A stretch of DNA of 62,000 nt from Gnetum montanum. Taxonomy: Eukaryota > Streptophyta > Gnetopsida > Gnetales > Gnetaceae. The first letter of the stretch is position 1. Each line of letters begins with the position of its first letter. Shown in pieces: positions 1 to 10,235 of this stretch. The translations under genes and the position numbers were made by a program. The notes under the pieces were generated by a model. It was not told where the DNA came from. It saw only the letters and a program-made list of their open reading frames with translations, and searched no databases. The stretch spans positions 808,530 to 870,529 of the forward strand of contig MNCI01037820.1 in NCBI GenBank assembly GCA_015680685.1, given 5' to 3'.

Positions 1-137
1 AGGCATGAAACTAGAAGAACCCTTGGGACTTATGCCCAAGGGAGACTATCAAAACTTAGAGCCCATGAAGTACATCACTTATTGGAACAAGTACCAAAAG
101 AAGAAGGTGAGCTACGAAAAAGGGAAAGTGTGGAAGA
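1..137 (+). pseudogene. gag fragment in inverted orientation
   Basis: Read on the plus strand, this piece encodes RHETRRTLGTYAQGRL followed by a KEEGELRKRESVE-like stretch. That matches the gag segment NETRETLGMYTQGQL...KEEGEMARWE of the element at 10236-18983. The adjacent gag at 175-1050 lies on the opposite strand, and the two meet at a single N (position 137). The piece is therefore either a real small inversion within gag or a misjoin by the assembler. The single N makes a misjoin more likely. Confidence 0.7.
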
Positions 138-174
138 NTGGAATTCTTACAGCCTCTGTTATGTCGATCATACT

Positions 175-1050
175 TCAGGTTACAAGTAGGGGCTCATCAT
201 GATCATCTCTTTCATGACGCATGTGATGTCTTCGTTGTTCCCTACTTTCCCTTCGGTCTTGCCCTTGTCCTCTCTCTCGACTTTCTCGTCGAGGTCTCTC
301 GTTTTGCCTACCTCTATCCTCACCGTTATGTTCATGGTGGCCGTGCCCAGATGTGGAAGGAAAGGGTGAGTGATGAGATGAAGGAGAAAAAGAAGGGGAA
401 CCATCGCCATGACGATGTTTCTTGCCTTCTCTTCGGCTGCTTTGGCCTCGATCGTGATGACGATCTAAGTGCCCGTCCTTAGTATGAGTTGTTGTTCCCT
501 CTGTGAATAGTTGACGTTCACGGGGATCAAAACTAGTGTTATGTATCATTGAGTAAAAGTTCTGATACCCAACCTTCTCACCATCATTAGAAGGGGGAAC
601 ATCATTTGTTAGAGAACCCGTTATAATGGGTTCGTCATCTCCTATTTTGCTAAGGACGTGCGGGCCCTTGCCCTTCATTAATGTATGTTGGCTCTCCTGC
701 CTTGAGTCCCTCATATGTTGTGCTTCTATGGAATGATAATCCCTTGTATCAAAATATGTTATAACATATTCAGCATAGAGCTGAGTCATGCCAATCTGTG
801 CCAAAGCACAGAGGAGCATGTTAGGAACTGATCGATCCAGGGGTAACACAATGTTACCTTACAAATCTCTCCATCGATGTTATTCTTCTTGATGGAGGAT
901 AAAGGTAAAGTCTAGAATATACTCATCGGGATGAGTATAGACTATCCGATATTGTTTAGGACTTGGCAGATTTTGGTTATGTGTTTTTGATTGCCGACTA
1001 TTTTTTGTATTATCCCTAGATGATGAGTTGCTTTTGTTAGAAGAAGACAT
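175..1050 (-). pseudogene. gag, 5' part, of LTR element (broken)
   Basis: The ATG at 1048-1050 lies about 125 bp inside the primer-binding site and opens a Ser/Asn-rich N terminus (MSSSNKSNSSSRDN), followed by YRIVYTHPDEYILDF. The frame stops near 879. A second open stretch (849-175) continues the homology with MLPLDRSVPNML, QIGMTQLYAEY, a basic Arg/His-rich region, and ends in DEPLLVT. A related DNEPLLAT motif occurs in the gag genes near 17800 and 47150. The same N terminus occurs on the plus strand at 61429-61908. Known role of the family: capsid/nucleocapsid polyprotein of the retrotransposon particle. The core gag domain and zinc knuckle are not present here. At least one frame break makes it non-functional as assembled. 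Confidence 0.75.
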
Positions 1051-1175
1051 AGTTATCAGTGTGCGAATTTTACCGTTATAAAATTTTTCTTTTAATTAAT
1101 TAACTTGAAGGTTCGTTTAGGCTCCCAACGATGTGAGTGATATCCTTATGTTCTATTCAACGCACAAACAGTTAG

Positions 1176-1193
1176 TCCCTGACAACGATGCTA
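1176..1193 (-). other. primer-binding site (tRNA-Asp-like)
   Basis: Read on the minus strand: TAGCATCGTTGTCAGGGA, one base inside the LTR end. It resembles TGGCGCCGTTGCCGGGGA, the complement of the 3' end of plant tRNA-Asp(GTC). It differs mainly by transitions. Confidence 0.7.
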
Positions 1194-1194
1194 A

Positions 1195-2029
1195 TGATGA
1201 GTGGCGAGATACCCCTACACTTAACCATACAAATATGAGTGTAGTACGCGCGATCCAGTCGAACTCCGTAGACTAAGTGCCTACACGCCCCATAGAACAC
1301 TTAGGGTTAATCATTCGTTGTCTTCCCAGACTTACTTGTAGTTGTCACGGTGTATGGTTAAGTAAGTCCAAGGTATATGATTTTTATAGTTTTTATGTTT
1401 TATGTCTCCTATGCTAACAAGGTGAAGGGTTGAGAAACTAATTACTAATTCTAACTAATGAACTAAGTCTAAATTACCTAGCGTTAGCATCCATTACTAC
1501 TTACCATACACACCCTGAACTGATGCAACTGTGGTTATTAAACGCTAATCGTTGCTGGGATCATCACGCATAACGCACGTGCTCGAAGTGGTCGTACTGA
1601 GGCACCTAACTAGGAGAGAAGGATTGAGAGAGAAAGTAGTAAATAACAAGTAATAAATAACAATAAAGAAAATCCTAATTAGCCTATTCCATGTACTGTA
1701 AGGTTTATCCGAAAAGCTTGTCTTTATTGCCATACACAAACTTGTGTTCAGGTACAATGTTTGCTCGAATAAAGATCCATTCACTTTAGGACTCCTAGTG
1801 CAGGCACATGGAAAATATTCTATCTCTGAAGTGATCAATCTGCCAGAGTTTCCCTACTGTCTAGCCTAGGATGAGGAAACAAGGAAGAGCCGCCTCTTAT
1901 TTATAGATATAAAGGCGCACCACGATATCACGTACGCAATATCGCAAGGGAAGACGCGATATCGCGTACGTGATATCGCAAAGGCTGCGATATCGCGTAT
2001 TGCAGCCCATGTGATATCGCGTCCCATCA
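1195..2029 (-). mobile_element. 5' LTR of the left partial Ty3-gypsy-type element
   Basis: 835-bp LTR of the family that dominates the window. On the minus strand it begins TGATGGGACGCGATATCG and ends in CTCATCA. U3 holds five exact GATATC motifs and one near match (about 1917-2020), followed by a TATA box (TATAAATA, plus coordinates 1898-1905). The polyadenylation-type AATAAAG lies in R, near 1720. The element's interior runs off the left edge of the window, so the partner LTR and target duplication cannot be seen. Confidence 0.85.
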
Positions 2030-2135
2030 TAACTTAAAGAGCTTAGGTTTTTGCTCATCCACCAACCCTCTTGGGATCCTACTTGGTGGGATGAGCATTG
2101 TGGATTTAGGTGATGATCCTTTATACCATAAGTCC
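2030..2135 (+). mobile_element. SINE-like remnant, head removed by LTR insertion
   Basis: Begins AACTTAAAGAGCTTAGG and continues with TTTTTGCTCATCCACC and a GTGGATTTAGGTGATGATCC stretch. This is the same body that follows the tRNA-like head at 55085-55160. Similar bodies occur at 6830-6930 and 59560-59650. Here the head lies beyond the inserted element. Confidence 0.55.
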
Positions 2136-2458
2136 AATGTAAAATCCCATGTGTCAATGACCCATCTAGTACCTAATACCTTACTCAAAACTCTAACAAA
2201 AGAGTTAGTGCACATATCCTTAAAATAAATTAAAATGCCAAATACATCGTACAAGGTAAATAGCTCAACTATGTAAATAAGCCCAAAACACACATCACCA
2301 CCAAAGCGTATCCAAATTAAAAGGTACAATCACATAACATAGGTTAGACAAACAACACATCAAAGGTTCAAGCCACAAAACATACCAACTAGGAGGAGAA
2401 TCTAGAACTAAGATGTTACACCTACAATCCACTATAGTTGAAAGCATCTAGACCACAT

Positions 2459-3321
2459 GGATGAGCAGTGGAGCTATTTTAACACTTTACCATATAAGTC
2501 AAAAGTGTTTATGCATGACCAAATGGTAATCCATAGATAGATAATGTAATTATGCTAGCAATTAATGTTAGGTTCGAGATCACTGTCTTCCCACTTCAAG
2601 TTAGTGAAGTTCGAGTGTATGGTTTAACTCTTGGTGAGGCATATGATTAGTTAATGTTGTGAGGCTTTTAGTAATCCTAATGGTAAACATAGTTGAAGAT
2701 AAAATTCTAAGTATAATGAACTAGGAAAACATAAATCTATCTTAGCCAATACGATGGATATCCGGTCCTGGCCTACTGTTCATGCCTTGGACTCATGTAG
2801 TTATCACTAGGATTACCAATTGGTATTACTACTAAGCGAATTAAGCAACACCACTACTGGGTTACCAAATAACTACACTTAGCACTCGAAACCAATTGTA
2901 TCCATTCCTCTTACTAATAACATGTAAAATAAAGTGCCTAGAATGTAAACAATTAACTAAGAAAGCAAGAAAATTATTCTAAATTCATAGATAGAAAACT
3001 AAGTGGATGCTGCAATGATGAAAAGCAATCTAGATCTTTATTGCTAGTCATGAACTATGTCCAAGTACAATTCACTTGAATAAAGACACTGAACACCACA
3101 TTGTGTGCATTCACTCTATCACTAAACTAAAAAAACAAACTGCAAGAATTTAGCTAAGGGTTAGAATCAAAAGTTATATAGTGTGCACCCAAGTGTTAGT
3201 ATTTATAAGGTTGTACAAATCTCGAGGCATTGCATCAACGATGACGTAGGATGGGCTACAACATCGTAGCTATGATATCATTGATACAATATTGCATTAC
3301 AACAAAAACTTAGTTTTATCA
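2459..3321 (-). mobile_element. solo LTR (copy A), TSD CACAT
   Basis: 863-bp diverged LTR of the dominant family. It has the GGATGAG start (from TGATGAG), the conserved block GTCTTCCCACTTcaAGTTAG, GATCTTTATTGC and TTAGTATTTATA, and it ends TTTTATCA. Exact 5-bp duplications CACAT lie at 2454-2458 and 3322-3326. The same LTR with the same duplication sits at 55582-56488. It was therefore already a solo LTR before the segmental duplication. Confidence 0.85.
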
Positions 3322-3326
3322 CACAT

Positions 3327-4392
3327 AATTATAGTAGCATTTGAAAATAAGATGGTTTGTACATGTCATACATATTTTACCAATATCTAATCCACATCTA
3401 ATGAGAAAAGATTTAGTTGGTATGGCATGATAAAGATATCAACCAAGCAAACATTTTATTTTTTATTTTTGTCAACTTTCCATTCCATATCACTAAGTCT
3501 CTTTAGCCACTATATCATTCCTAAATACAATGCTAACACCTCAACTTAAAAAATAAAAATGCAAACTTCTTGCAAAATATTAGAGGTGGTAACCATGATA
3601 AAATAGAATATCTACATGTAATGATTCCAATATTCATAAGAGCACTAATTATTAAAATGTTGTTGAATAAATTTGTTGAGAAGAAAATGGCAAATTTATT
3701 GTACTTGAGGTGTATTGCTCTTAATATATTTTGCACCTCAATTTCTTTTGAATCTAACTTTAATAATGACCCATGTATTGTTTGGTCATGTTGCTAATAG
3801 TAATTTATTTATAAGATCCTTTAAGTCCACATAAACGTAATGAAATTGAAGTTGAAATGTTTCTTCTTACATTGATGAGACCCCTTGGATCTATGAAACT
3901 AATTTCTTTTTAAAGATTTTTTTTATAAAATTTCAGTTTCAATTTTAAATTTTAATTTCAAAATTTGTAAGTAAAATAAACCTTTCCAAAGTAAAAAAAA
4001 AAAAAACCTAAATTTCAACCATAAAAATAATTATTTTCAACCATTTTTAAGTGTGTAAGGCGGATAGTGAATGTGCGTTCCCTATGCAATGGCAAAAACA
4101 TAATACAAAATGTCAGTAATGACAGTCTGCTGTGCATCCCTAAAGAGCAAGAAACATGGTGCTACACTTGCCTACGGCCTAGCAGGGTCTACAGTTTCGG
4201 ATTGCAATCTGAAAAGCGAAAAGCGAACAGAAATGGTCACGGATAGCAAATACGGAGGAGACCTGCACACATATGTCTGCAAGTAGGCCTACCAGGATGC
4301 TTGCCTAAAGTCTTGTCATCCATGTAATCAAACTCTAAACATACATCACAGAAACGAGCACAAAATCTTTGAGCAGCCCAACGGCCCAACCC
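3327..4392. other. noncoding AT-rich spacer downstream of Gnk2 gene
   Basis: No gene seen. 3327-3715 and 4040-4392 match copy B; about 3716-4036 is missing there (insertion in A or deletion in B). It holds A- and T-runs (for example 3985-4005). The 3' part (4040-4392) is well conserved between copies and is likely 3' UTR and downstream sequence of the Gnk2 gene. Short antiparallel ORFs at 3533-3797 are not supported by any family. Confidence 0.6.
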
Positions 4393-5592
4393 TTAACACA
4401 AAGCGTACAGCGCATGAGCGACGATGCTAACCAGAGCCACAACCCAAGTAAATGCTTCTCTAGGGGCCGCCGCTTTGCTGGAGGGCGCCGGGGGCGGAGT
4501 TTCAGATGTCCCAGGAGGAGCAGGAGCAGAACCAGGTGCAGGCGCATGTGAAGGAGGAGAAGAAGGCGGAGAAGCAGCAGGTTCTGCACGAGGAGGAGAC
4601 GCTGGAGAAGGAGAAGAAGGCGGAGGCGGAGAAGTAGCAGGAGGTTCTGCACCAGGAGGAGACGCTGGAGAAGGAGAAGAAGGAGCAGGAGCAGAAGCAG
4701 TAGGAGAAGGAGAAGGGGAAGAAAAAGCTGCTGCAGTAGGAGAAGGAGAAGGGGAAGAAAAAGCTGCTGCTGGAGTAGGAGAAGAAACAGGGGCCATAGA
4801 AGGAGAACTTGGACTCGGACTTGAACTTGGAGCAGCAGATGCAGATGAGAGGTTGAAGAAGCTGTAAGTCTCATAGCGAGCATTACAGCTGCCAGTGAGC
4901 AGCCGGGCACCCTGTCTTCCCGCAGAAAAGTTATACAGGACACCCAGAACGGTGTTCAGGCAGCGGCTGCAGTTGTGGAGGGACAAATCCCCAGTGCACT
5001 GAACCAGTCCGTAGATCCTGGGCTTTGCTGCGGCGGAGGTAGAGCCGGCCGAAAACCCATCACCGCCATCCACGGCCTTCTTGGAGAGATTGTTCATGAG
5101 TCCTTGCATGGAGCGCCGGAACGATTCCGGGTCGGAGACGTTCTGAACATTGTAAAAGGCCAAGGACTGATCCGTGTCGACATGGCCGGCGAAAGAAGAA
5201 TTGTCGAAGCGCAGGTAGCAGAGGTCCGCCCAGACACGGCCGCCTGGTTTTCCGGCGCAGGCGGATTCCAGGAACTGCGAGGCCTCCGCTGTGCAGTTGT
5301 GGCACTGTGACGCCGTGGCGTCGCCCCGGCACTGCAGGAGGCCGTGGATGCTGTCGACGCCATGGCCTGCTGCAGATGTGTTGTATGCGCCTGATTTGGC
5401 GGATGCCGAGATCAGAGTATTGAGCACCGTCTTTACGTTGCGGGAGGCGGAGCTTTGCTTCGTGTAGTTGGCTGAGCTGCAGGAGTAGCCCAGGGGACTG
5501 TCGGCTCTGCACTGTAAAGGCGCGATCAGGCACAGCAGCAGCAGCAGAATTGTGGAGCTGAAGAAGAGCTTGGAACGAAAATCAGGATCCAT
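4393..5592 (-). CDS. secreted Gnk2 (DUF26) double-domain protein with Pro/Ser-rich tail, probably GPI-anchored
   Basis: Intact 399-residue, single-exon reading frame. I chose the start at 5590-5592 because it begins a clean signal peptide (residues 1-30, Leu-rich core 15-22); the 97 residues upstream in the same frame look like leader sequence. Two Gnk2 domains follow, at about 36-133 and 143-246, each with the family C-x8-C-x2-C signature: C88/C97/C100 and C199/C208/C211. Further Cys lie at 38, 112, 125 and 236. Several N-glycosylation motifs are visible. Residues 250-372 are an Ala/Ser/Pro-rich, arabinogalactan-like stretch. The last 20 residues are hydrophobic after a small-residue segment (SSKAAAPREA), as in a GPI-anchor signal. 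Family knowledge: cysteine-rich repeat secretory proteins, ginkbilobin and plasmodesma-located proteins act outside the cell in defence or cell-cell contact. No kinase domain is present. The exact function is unknown. A broken copy lies at 57380-58710. Confidence 0.88.
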   Translation of the reverse strand: MDPDFRSKLFFSSTILLLLLCLIAPLQCRADSPLGYSCSSANYTKQSSASRNVKTVLNTLISASAKSGAYNTSAAGHGVDSIHGLLQCRGDATASQCHNCTAEASQFLESACAGKPGGRVWADLCYLRFDNSSFAGHVDTDQSLAFYNVQNVSDPESFRRSMQGLMNNLSKKAVDGGDGFSAGSTSAAAKPRIYGLVQCTGDLSLHNCSRCLNTVLGVLYNFSAGRQGARLLTGSCNARYETYSFFNLSSASAAPSSSPSPSSPSMAPVSSPTPAAAFSSPSPSPTAAAFSSPSPSPTASAPAPSSPSPASPPGAEPPATSPPPPSSPSPASPPRAEPAASPPSSPPSHAPAPGSAPAPPGTSETPPPAPSSKAAAPREAFTWVVALVSIVAHALYALC

Positions 5593-6204
5593 TGCAGTGG
5601 ATTGGATTGGATTGGATTGGAATTGGAGAAGATTTTGCAAGTGTGAAGGAGGAGGGATTGTGGTTCTTGGGTTTAGTGAGATCGAATCAGGGGTGGGGAG
5701 TTGTTCTTTAAGAGCTTCGATGAAGACTGAGGAGACGACCCAAGTCAAGGTCTCCCAGGCAAGATCAGGTCTTCTTGCCATGGTGGGTCTGCGTTTACAG
5801 TGCGTGAATGCCAAGGCCAAAAAAGCTGAAGTCTGAAAAGTCATGTCCTTGACTCGTATCAGTCGTATAATCTTCGGTTTCATACTTTGGTTACCGCAGC
5901 CATGGATTCACGTGTCTTACAGTCTGTGCAGTCTTTGCGGAATTTAAGCAGAGGTCGGGCGAGGTTTGGTATTGTTTGGCAATTTCCAGGAAGGACGCCA
6001 TGTGGAAATTCCAGGAGCAACGTTTACCAATATGAGAAGAGAAACTCATTTGACACCATGGATTTTGATTGATGGCAGCTTCATTGGCGTACGCAGAACG
6101 GTACAAGTTCAAAAACAATTAAATGCGACAACGATTTTAACGGAACAGCTACGTTGCAACTTGGGAGTCTGCGATACGAGGTTCTCATATTCACACACGG
6201 CAAC
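5593..6204 (-). promoter_or_regulatory. upstream region of Gnk2 gene, conserved in duplicon B
   Basis: Leader and presumptive promoter of the minus-strand gene. It starts with tandem GGATT units (plus strand, 5600-5620) directly upstream of the ATG. GC content is higher than in the surroundings, and the region is conserved with 58711-59240. I see no convincing TATA box, so the transcription start is not assigned. Confidence 0.4.
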
Positions 6205-6220
6205 AGCGGCCTTGTTTATG

Positions 6221-6583
6221 GGGTGTCAGGACCCCAAAAAGAGAATTTTATTAATAGAAAACAAAATTTAGTACATAAGCTACTTCAATACGTAAAGATT
6301 GAGGAAGGGGGAAGAGAAACTGTGTTGACTGAAACTAATATAAAGGAAACATGTTAACTTAGCATTCCACAGGGTGTGGAAATGCAATCCAGAGATCAAC
6401 CATTCGCTGAAATGTGTGTATCTTTTCTAGGGTGTGGATTGTCGAATGAGAACAAAGATGGAAGAAAGAGGAAAAAGGCCAAATGGTGTAGAAAACTGTG
6501 GCTTAATTAGGAGACTTTCTTCTAAAGCGAGGCTTGATGATGGTGATTATTTGGATCTCCGATATTAGGAGACTTTCTTCTAA
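6221..6583. mobile_element. 363-bp insertion unique to copy A, 16-bp direct repeats
   Basis: Flanked by identical AGCGGCCTTGTTTATG at 6205-6220 and 6584-6599. The corresponding site in copy B (about 59250-59285) lacks the segment. It contains an internal direct repeat ATTAGGAGACTTTCTTCTAA (6507-6526 and 6564-6583). No terminal inverted repeats or coding capacity seen. The long target-type repeat fits target-primed insertion or end-joining repair. The element family is unknown. Confidence 0.65.
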
Positions 6584-6769
6584 AGCGGCCTTGTTTATGA
6601 GTAGCTGTTGTGACCCGGTTATGAGTGTTCAATGACGATGACGTGGTTCTTACACGGTCAAGGAAAGAAACTCTGAAATTTTATTACATACTTGCGTAAC
6701 GCATTTATGGGACATCATAACAGTAATTCATATGAGTTTTTGTGAAAATAGGATAACCATCACCAAAAG

Positions 6770-6935
6770 GGATGGCAAGGTGCTTCTTTCCTAAGTTATG
6801 AGACTTAGATTTGAGCCTAGGTGCACAGCTACGTCAAAGAGGTTATGCTTTTGCTCATCCATTGTTGTGTCATAATCGTGTCTTGGCAAAATGAACATTG
6901 AGCCTATGGGAGATATCCTTTTATTTTGAATATTT
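6770..6935 (+). mobile_element. tRNA-derived SINE-like element
   Basis: The head GGGATGGCAAGGTGC and, about 35 bp later, AGATTTGAGCCTAGG resemble the A and B boxes of a Pol III promoter. They are followed by the body TATGCTTTTGCTCATCCA. The paralogous copy is at 59459-59655. Related heads and bodies occur at 55085-55255. Confidence 0.5.
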
Positions 6936-7589
6936 ATTTAGGTGTAGTATGCTCAAATGCAATGCATAGCATTACTTTTTAAGAGAATACTCAATTGCAT
7001 TATATATGCTTAAAACATGCTTCCAAACTAACATGCAAAGTGTGCTAAGATTTGAACCAATACCTCTATGCTACATGGTGCTAGAATTATAAGAAAATGT
7101 TTATAACAAATAACAATCAAGCCAACATGTTGCTACAAATTGATTGCAATTATGGATCAAACTAATTGCATATTTTACCAAAATTACTTTCTCCATCCTA
7201 CAAGTCATTGGTAGCTTTCTAAGAATGTTTTACTTCATTTTAGTTATGCTAAAACCTAGGATAATTACACAATTTGCTTGAATTGATTTGATTACATGTC
7301 AAATTTCCATACAAGTATATAATTATTTTGCTTTTAAACAATATTTTGAAAAGACTTGTATTATTTTACTTATCCATTTTCAATCAAAGTTAAGTTTATG
7401 ACAAAGATGAAGACATTTTATTTAATTATTAAATAGAAATGCTTTATTTTGTCCTCAAAAGGGACTCCATAACTAAAGAAATATTTAATAGAAAATCATC
7501 CTTCAATAGAGCTCAAAATGAAGGAGACCATTCTAAGAAGACTGCACTAAAAAGGGACCAATATCAAGCTCAAGAAATGAGGGTGTTGA
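6936..7589. other. noncoding AT-rich part of duplicon A
   Basis: Matches 59650-60305 closely. No ORF or RNA gene recognised. Confidence 0.6.
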
Positions 7590-7737
7590 AACCTTGAAAT
7601 AATTATAAAATAAGTACATCCTAAGATGTATAGTTTAATTAAACCTTGATAACTCAACATTGCCCACCAAAATCAAATCCATAACTTGAGCTTTCAAATC
7701 AAGAGTCTTATCACTAAGTTAACATCTCATCCAATGT
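7590..7737 (-). mobile_element. tRNA-derived SINE
   Basis: On the minus strand it reads ATGAGATGTTAACTTAGTGA (A-box-like), then GACTCTTGATTTGAAAGCTC, then TTATGGATTTGATTTTGG (B-box-like), then a tail ending in ATAATTATTTCAAGG. It is the same family as 51784-51926. The duplicon B copy is cut by the LTR at 60382. Confidence 0.6.
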
Positions 7738-8356
7738 TTTGCCATTGAAGGAGGATGTATTAGGTTTTTGAGAAATGCTCAAACTTCCTCTTTAATATTA
7801 TCCAATAATCTTAAAACTCATTAAGTTGTTAGAATTTTTATGCAAAATTTGTAGGCATAGTTTGAGTAAATAGATTTTAAAAAAAAAAGAAATAGGGAAC
7901 TAATAAAACTTTTATGTTAAGGATGACAAATGTGTCAAAGTTCTCCCTCTTATTTCCAGTATACATAGAGGCCATGGAACTCAATGTAAAGACACATTGG
8001 AGTAATGAGCATTTAAAGATGAAGTGAAGTTTTTTTTTACTTATCTCTTAATCCATCCTTCTATTTGCTACCCTCCATTAATGATCTTCATGAGCACTTT
8101 CTTTCTCTCATTCTTCTTGTCATAATTTTAGTCAAAAGCATTCCTAATTGCAGGTGCATTAATCCTCAAATTTCTCTTAGTCATTTTCATAATTATCTCA
8201 TAATAGTGCTCAGAATTATTTCACATTTGCATACTTTTCCCTCGTTATTTCTCACAAATTAATTACACAAAACCTCTCACAAGCTTGTCTCAAGTTTACT
8301 CTACAAGAGTGTTAGAGAAATGTATTCAAAAATATATTAAAGTCATGTTTAATTCC
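7738..8356. other. no recognisable feature
   Basis: AT-rich sequence to the left target duplication of the large element. The 65-codon open stretch at 8065-8262 has no recognisable domain. Confidence 0.5.
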
Positions 8357-8361
8357 AAGCT

Positions 8362-9185
8362 TGATGAGTAGTAGAGTAGACCCTATGACCAACTCTACGA
8401 ATCACAAGCATTCATGCACAATCTAGTCGAAATATATGAATTTAGGACTAGATGAATATCTTAGATACCTAAGTGTTAGATGTTGATCGTTATCTTCCCA
8501 ATCATACTTATGTTAGTTCACTTAGTATGGTTAAGTATGATTGAGATGCATTATGGTTATTTATTATTATTAAAATATTGGAAAGATTAAAGTATTAAAA
8601 TATAGAACTAATTAACCTAAATGCAAAGAATTAATCTAAATTGCACTAACTGTAGATCATCCATTCCAACCTTCTATACACATCCTAAACACATACTAAC
8701 ATTGTTGGGTTATCAAGTGTTCACTATTGGGGTTACCAAACGCTAGTACATTATGCTCGAAGGGGTCATGCTTATGCATGATTACTTAACAATTGAATAA
8801 TAAATTCCTAACTACTAGCATGGGAAAGTCAATAAAAATTAATAGCAAAATGTAATAAAGTAAATCAAATTACCAGTCAAAGTATTACAATAAAGAAAAT
8901 AAATCTCGATTTTATTATTTTCATGCACATGTATCCAAGCACATGATGCACTTGAATAGCACTCTATACAACTTGTTTAATCCATACTTCAAACACTCAA
9001 AGAAGAAATTTCTAACTTCTGTTGTGTGAAACTACAAGATGTTGGCTAAGGAAATGACTAAATGGTGTCATAAATGCAATGGGTATGCATATTTATATGG
9101 ACAAAAAAAGAGAGTGCATCAAAGTATATGTGTTGACCCATTAAAGAATGCATGTCAATGCAACTGACCAATTTATTATTCATCA
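8362..9185 (-). mobile_element. 3' LTR of the old Ty3-gypsy element
   Basis: 824 bp, from TGATGAG to ATTCATCA. It is clearly homologous to 27977-28810 (blocks around GTAGACCCTATG, CTAGATGG/AATATCTTAGAT and the AAAGTATTAAAATA stretch). The CpG-rich U3 palindromes of the younger LTRs are no longer recognisable. Confidence 0.85.
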
Positions 9186-9379
9186 TGTCCTCATGACTAA
9201 CTAAAAACTCATCCTTGAGTAAACAAAAGTAGGATTAAGTTAATTAAAAATTCAAGAAAGTATGTGATTAAGTAACTAACTATACCATGAGTGCTATAGT
9301 ACAACAAAATTATTCAAATCCTTACAATTGAATTCAATAAAATTTAGACACATTACAAATTTTGGATTGGCCATGATGT

Positions 9380-10230
9380 ACAAAATTGACCCAAGTTAGA
9401 TACTTTAGATGGTTCTAGTAGGTGGTGGCTCTTGCAACTTTAGTCATTACTCCTTCTACCTTGGTTCTATTGGTGGCCTTGGCTACTCCATTGCTACTTT
9501 TGAAAGTTTGAAGGAATTCAATAATGCCTTCATCTTCTATTTCATAATCCTATGATCATTGATTGTCTAGGTAGCCTTGCCTAAAATTTTGGAAACTTGT
9601 TTAGCTAATAGGGATATTGCAACCTCCCTTGTGATAGGATTAGCACAAATAATGGCTTAGCTCCTTTGCATGAAGAACATGTTTTCCAAATTATTTGATG
9701 GCCAACTAATGATTCTTGTAACCTCATTAAGATGACTCATGATTGAGTGATAAGTAGATGGCTCATAACCACTAGATACTTATTATTGTTGTTGCTTACT
9801 TAGTTGTCTTAGGCATTTTTCCATGCCTACAATATCCTAAGTTAGAGGTGGTGGTGATGATGATGCATTCTCTTGAAACTTAAAGGGTATCTTCTTCTTC
9901 ATTATTTTCTATCATGATGCAGCATGAGTCTTTTGAGTATGTCATTAGCATAATGAGTAATTCCTCCTCTTTTGCACAATTTTCTAATTAGGAAAGGAAA
10001 TGGAAGTGTCTTCTTGCCTTTTTCATTCTCCTTAAATTTCTTCCTGATCTTTTAGAAGGTTAGCTAAGGAAAGTTGATAGGAAATTTTTCATTAAGAGTT
10101 GCACATGTCCTAGTAGCAAAGGACATGATCTTATAGAATTGTACCATTGGATTGAGATGATATGTCATTGTCTTGAAGTATATCTTCTTTTCCTTAGTCA
10201 AGGTGTTTTACTTCCTATTGTTAAATTTAT
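9380..10230 (-). pseudogene. third ORF of the old element, C-terminal part
   Basis: On the minus strand the stretch near 10200-9950 gives KEKKIYFKTMTYHLNP, then KGKKTLPFPFLIRKLC and YANDILKR. It aligns with the third ORF of the nested element (KERVYLKTGRYHLFPT, MALPFPCLIRKLF, YTNDVLRKAQ). The N-terminal part continues across the nested insertion at 18989-19400. Stops and frame changes are frequent. I infer a relation to the 'putative plant transposon protein' domain often annotated in Athila-type elements. The function is not known. Confidence 0.65.
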
Positions 10231-10235
10231 CACAT

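Larger units (their letters stand above)
2030..7662. repeat. segmental duplicon A (paired with 55085-60381)
   Basis: About 5.6 kb that matches 55085-60381 in the same order and orientation: SINE body, solo LTR, spacer, Gnk2 gene, upstream region, SINE and AT-rich flank. The left boundary in this copy is the LTR insertion at 2029/2030. The right boundary of the visible match is set by the LTR insertion in copy B (60382). The original duplication therefore probably extended further on both sides. Copy-specific indels are listed separately. Confidence 0.9.

Noticed and set aside
4335-4943. Leu-rich 202-codon minus-strand frame, and Gly/Glu-rich 147-codon plus frame at 4424-4867
   Set aside because: Both are shadow frames of the Pro/Ser-rich repeat region of the Gnk2 gene; the composition follows from TCC/GGA-type repeats in the wrong frame.
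5060-5533. Arg/Pro/Leu-rich 157-codon minus frame, and 5094-5363
   Set aside because: Out-of-frame shadows of the Gnk2 domains.
4393-5883. Extended 496-codon start for the Gnk2 protein at 5883
   Set aside because: The first 97 residues look like translated leader and would bury the signal peptide. The internal ATG at 5592 starts at the conserved MDP(D/Y)FRSKLFF sequence shared with copy B.
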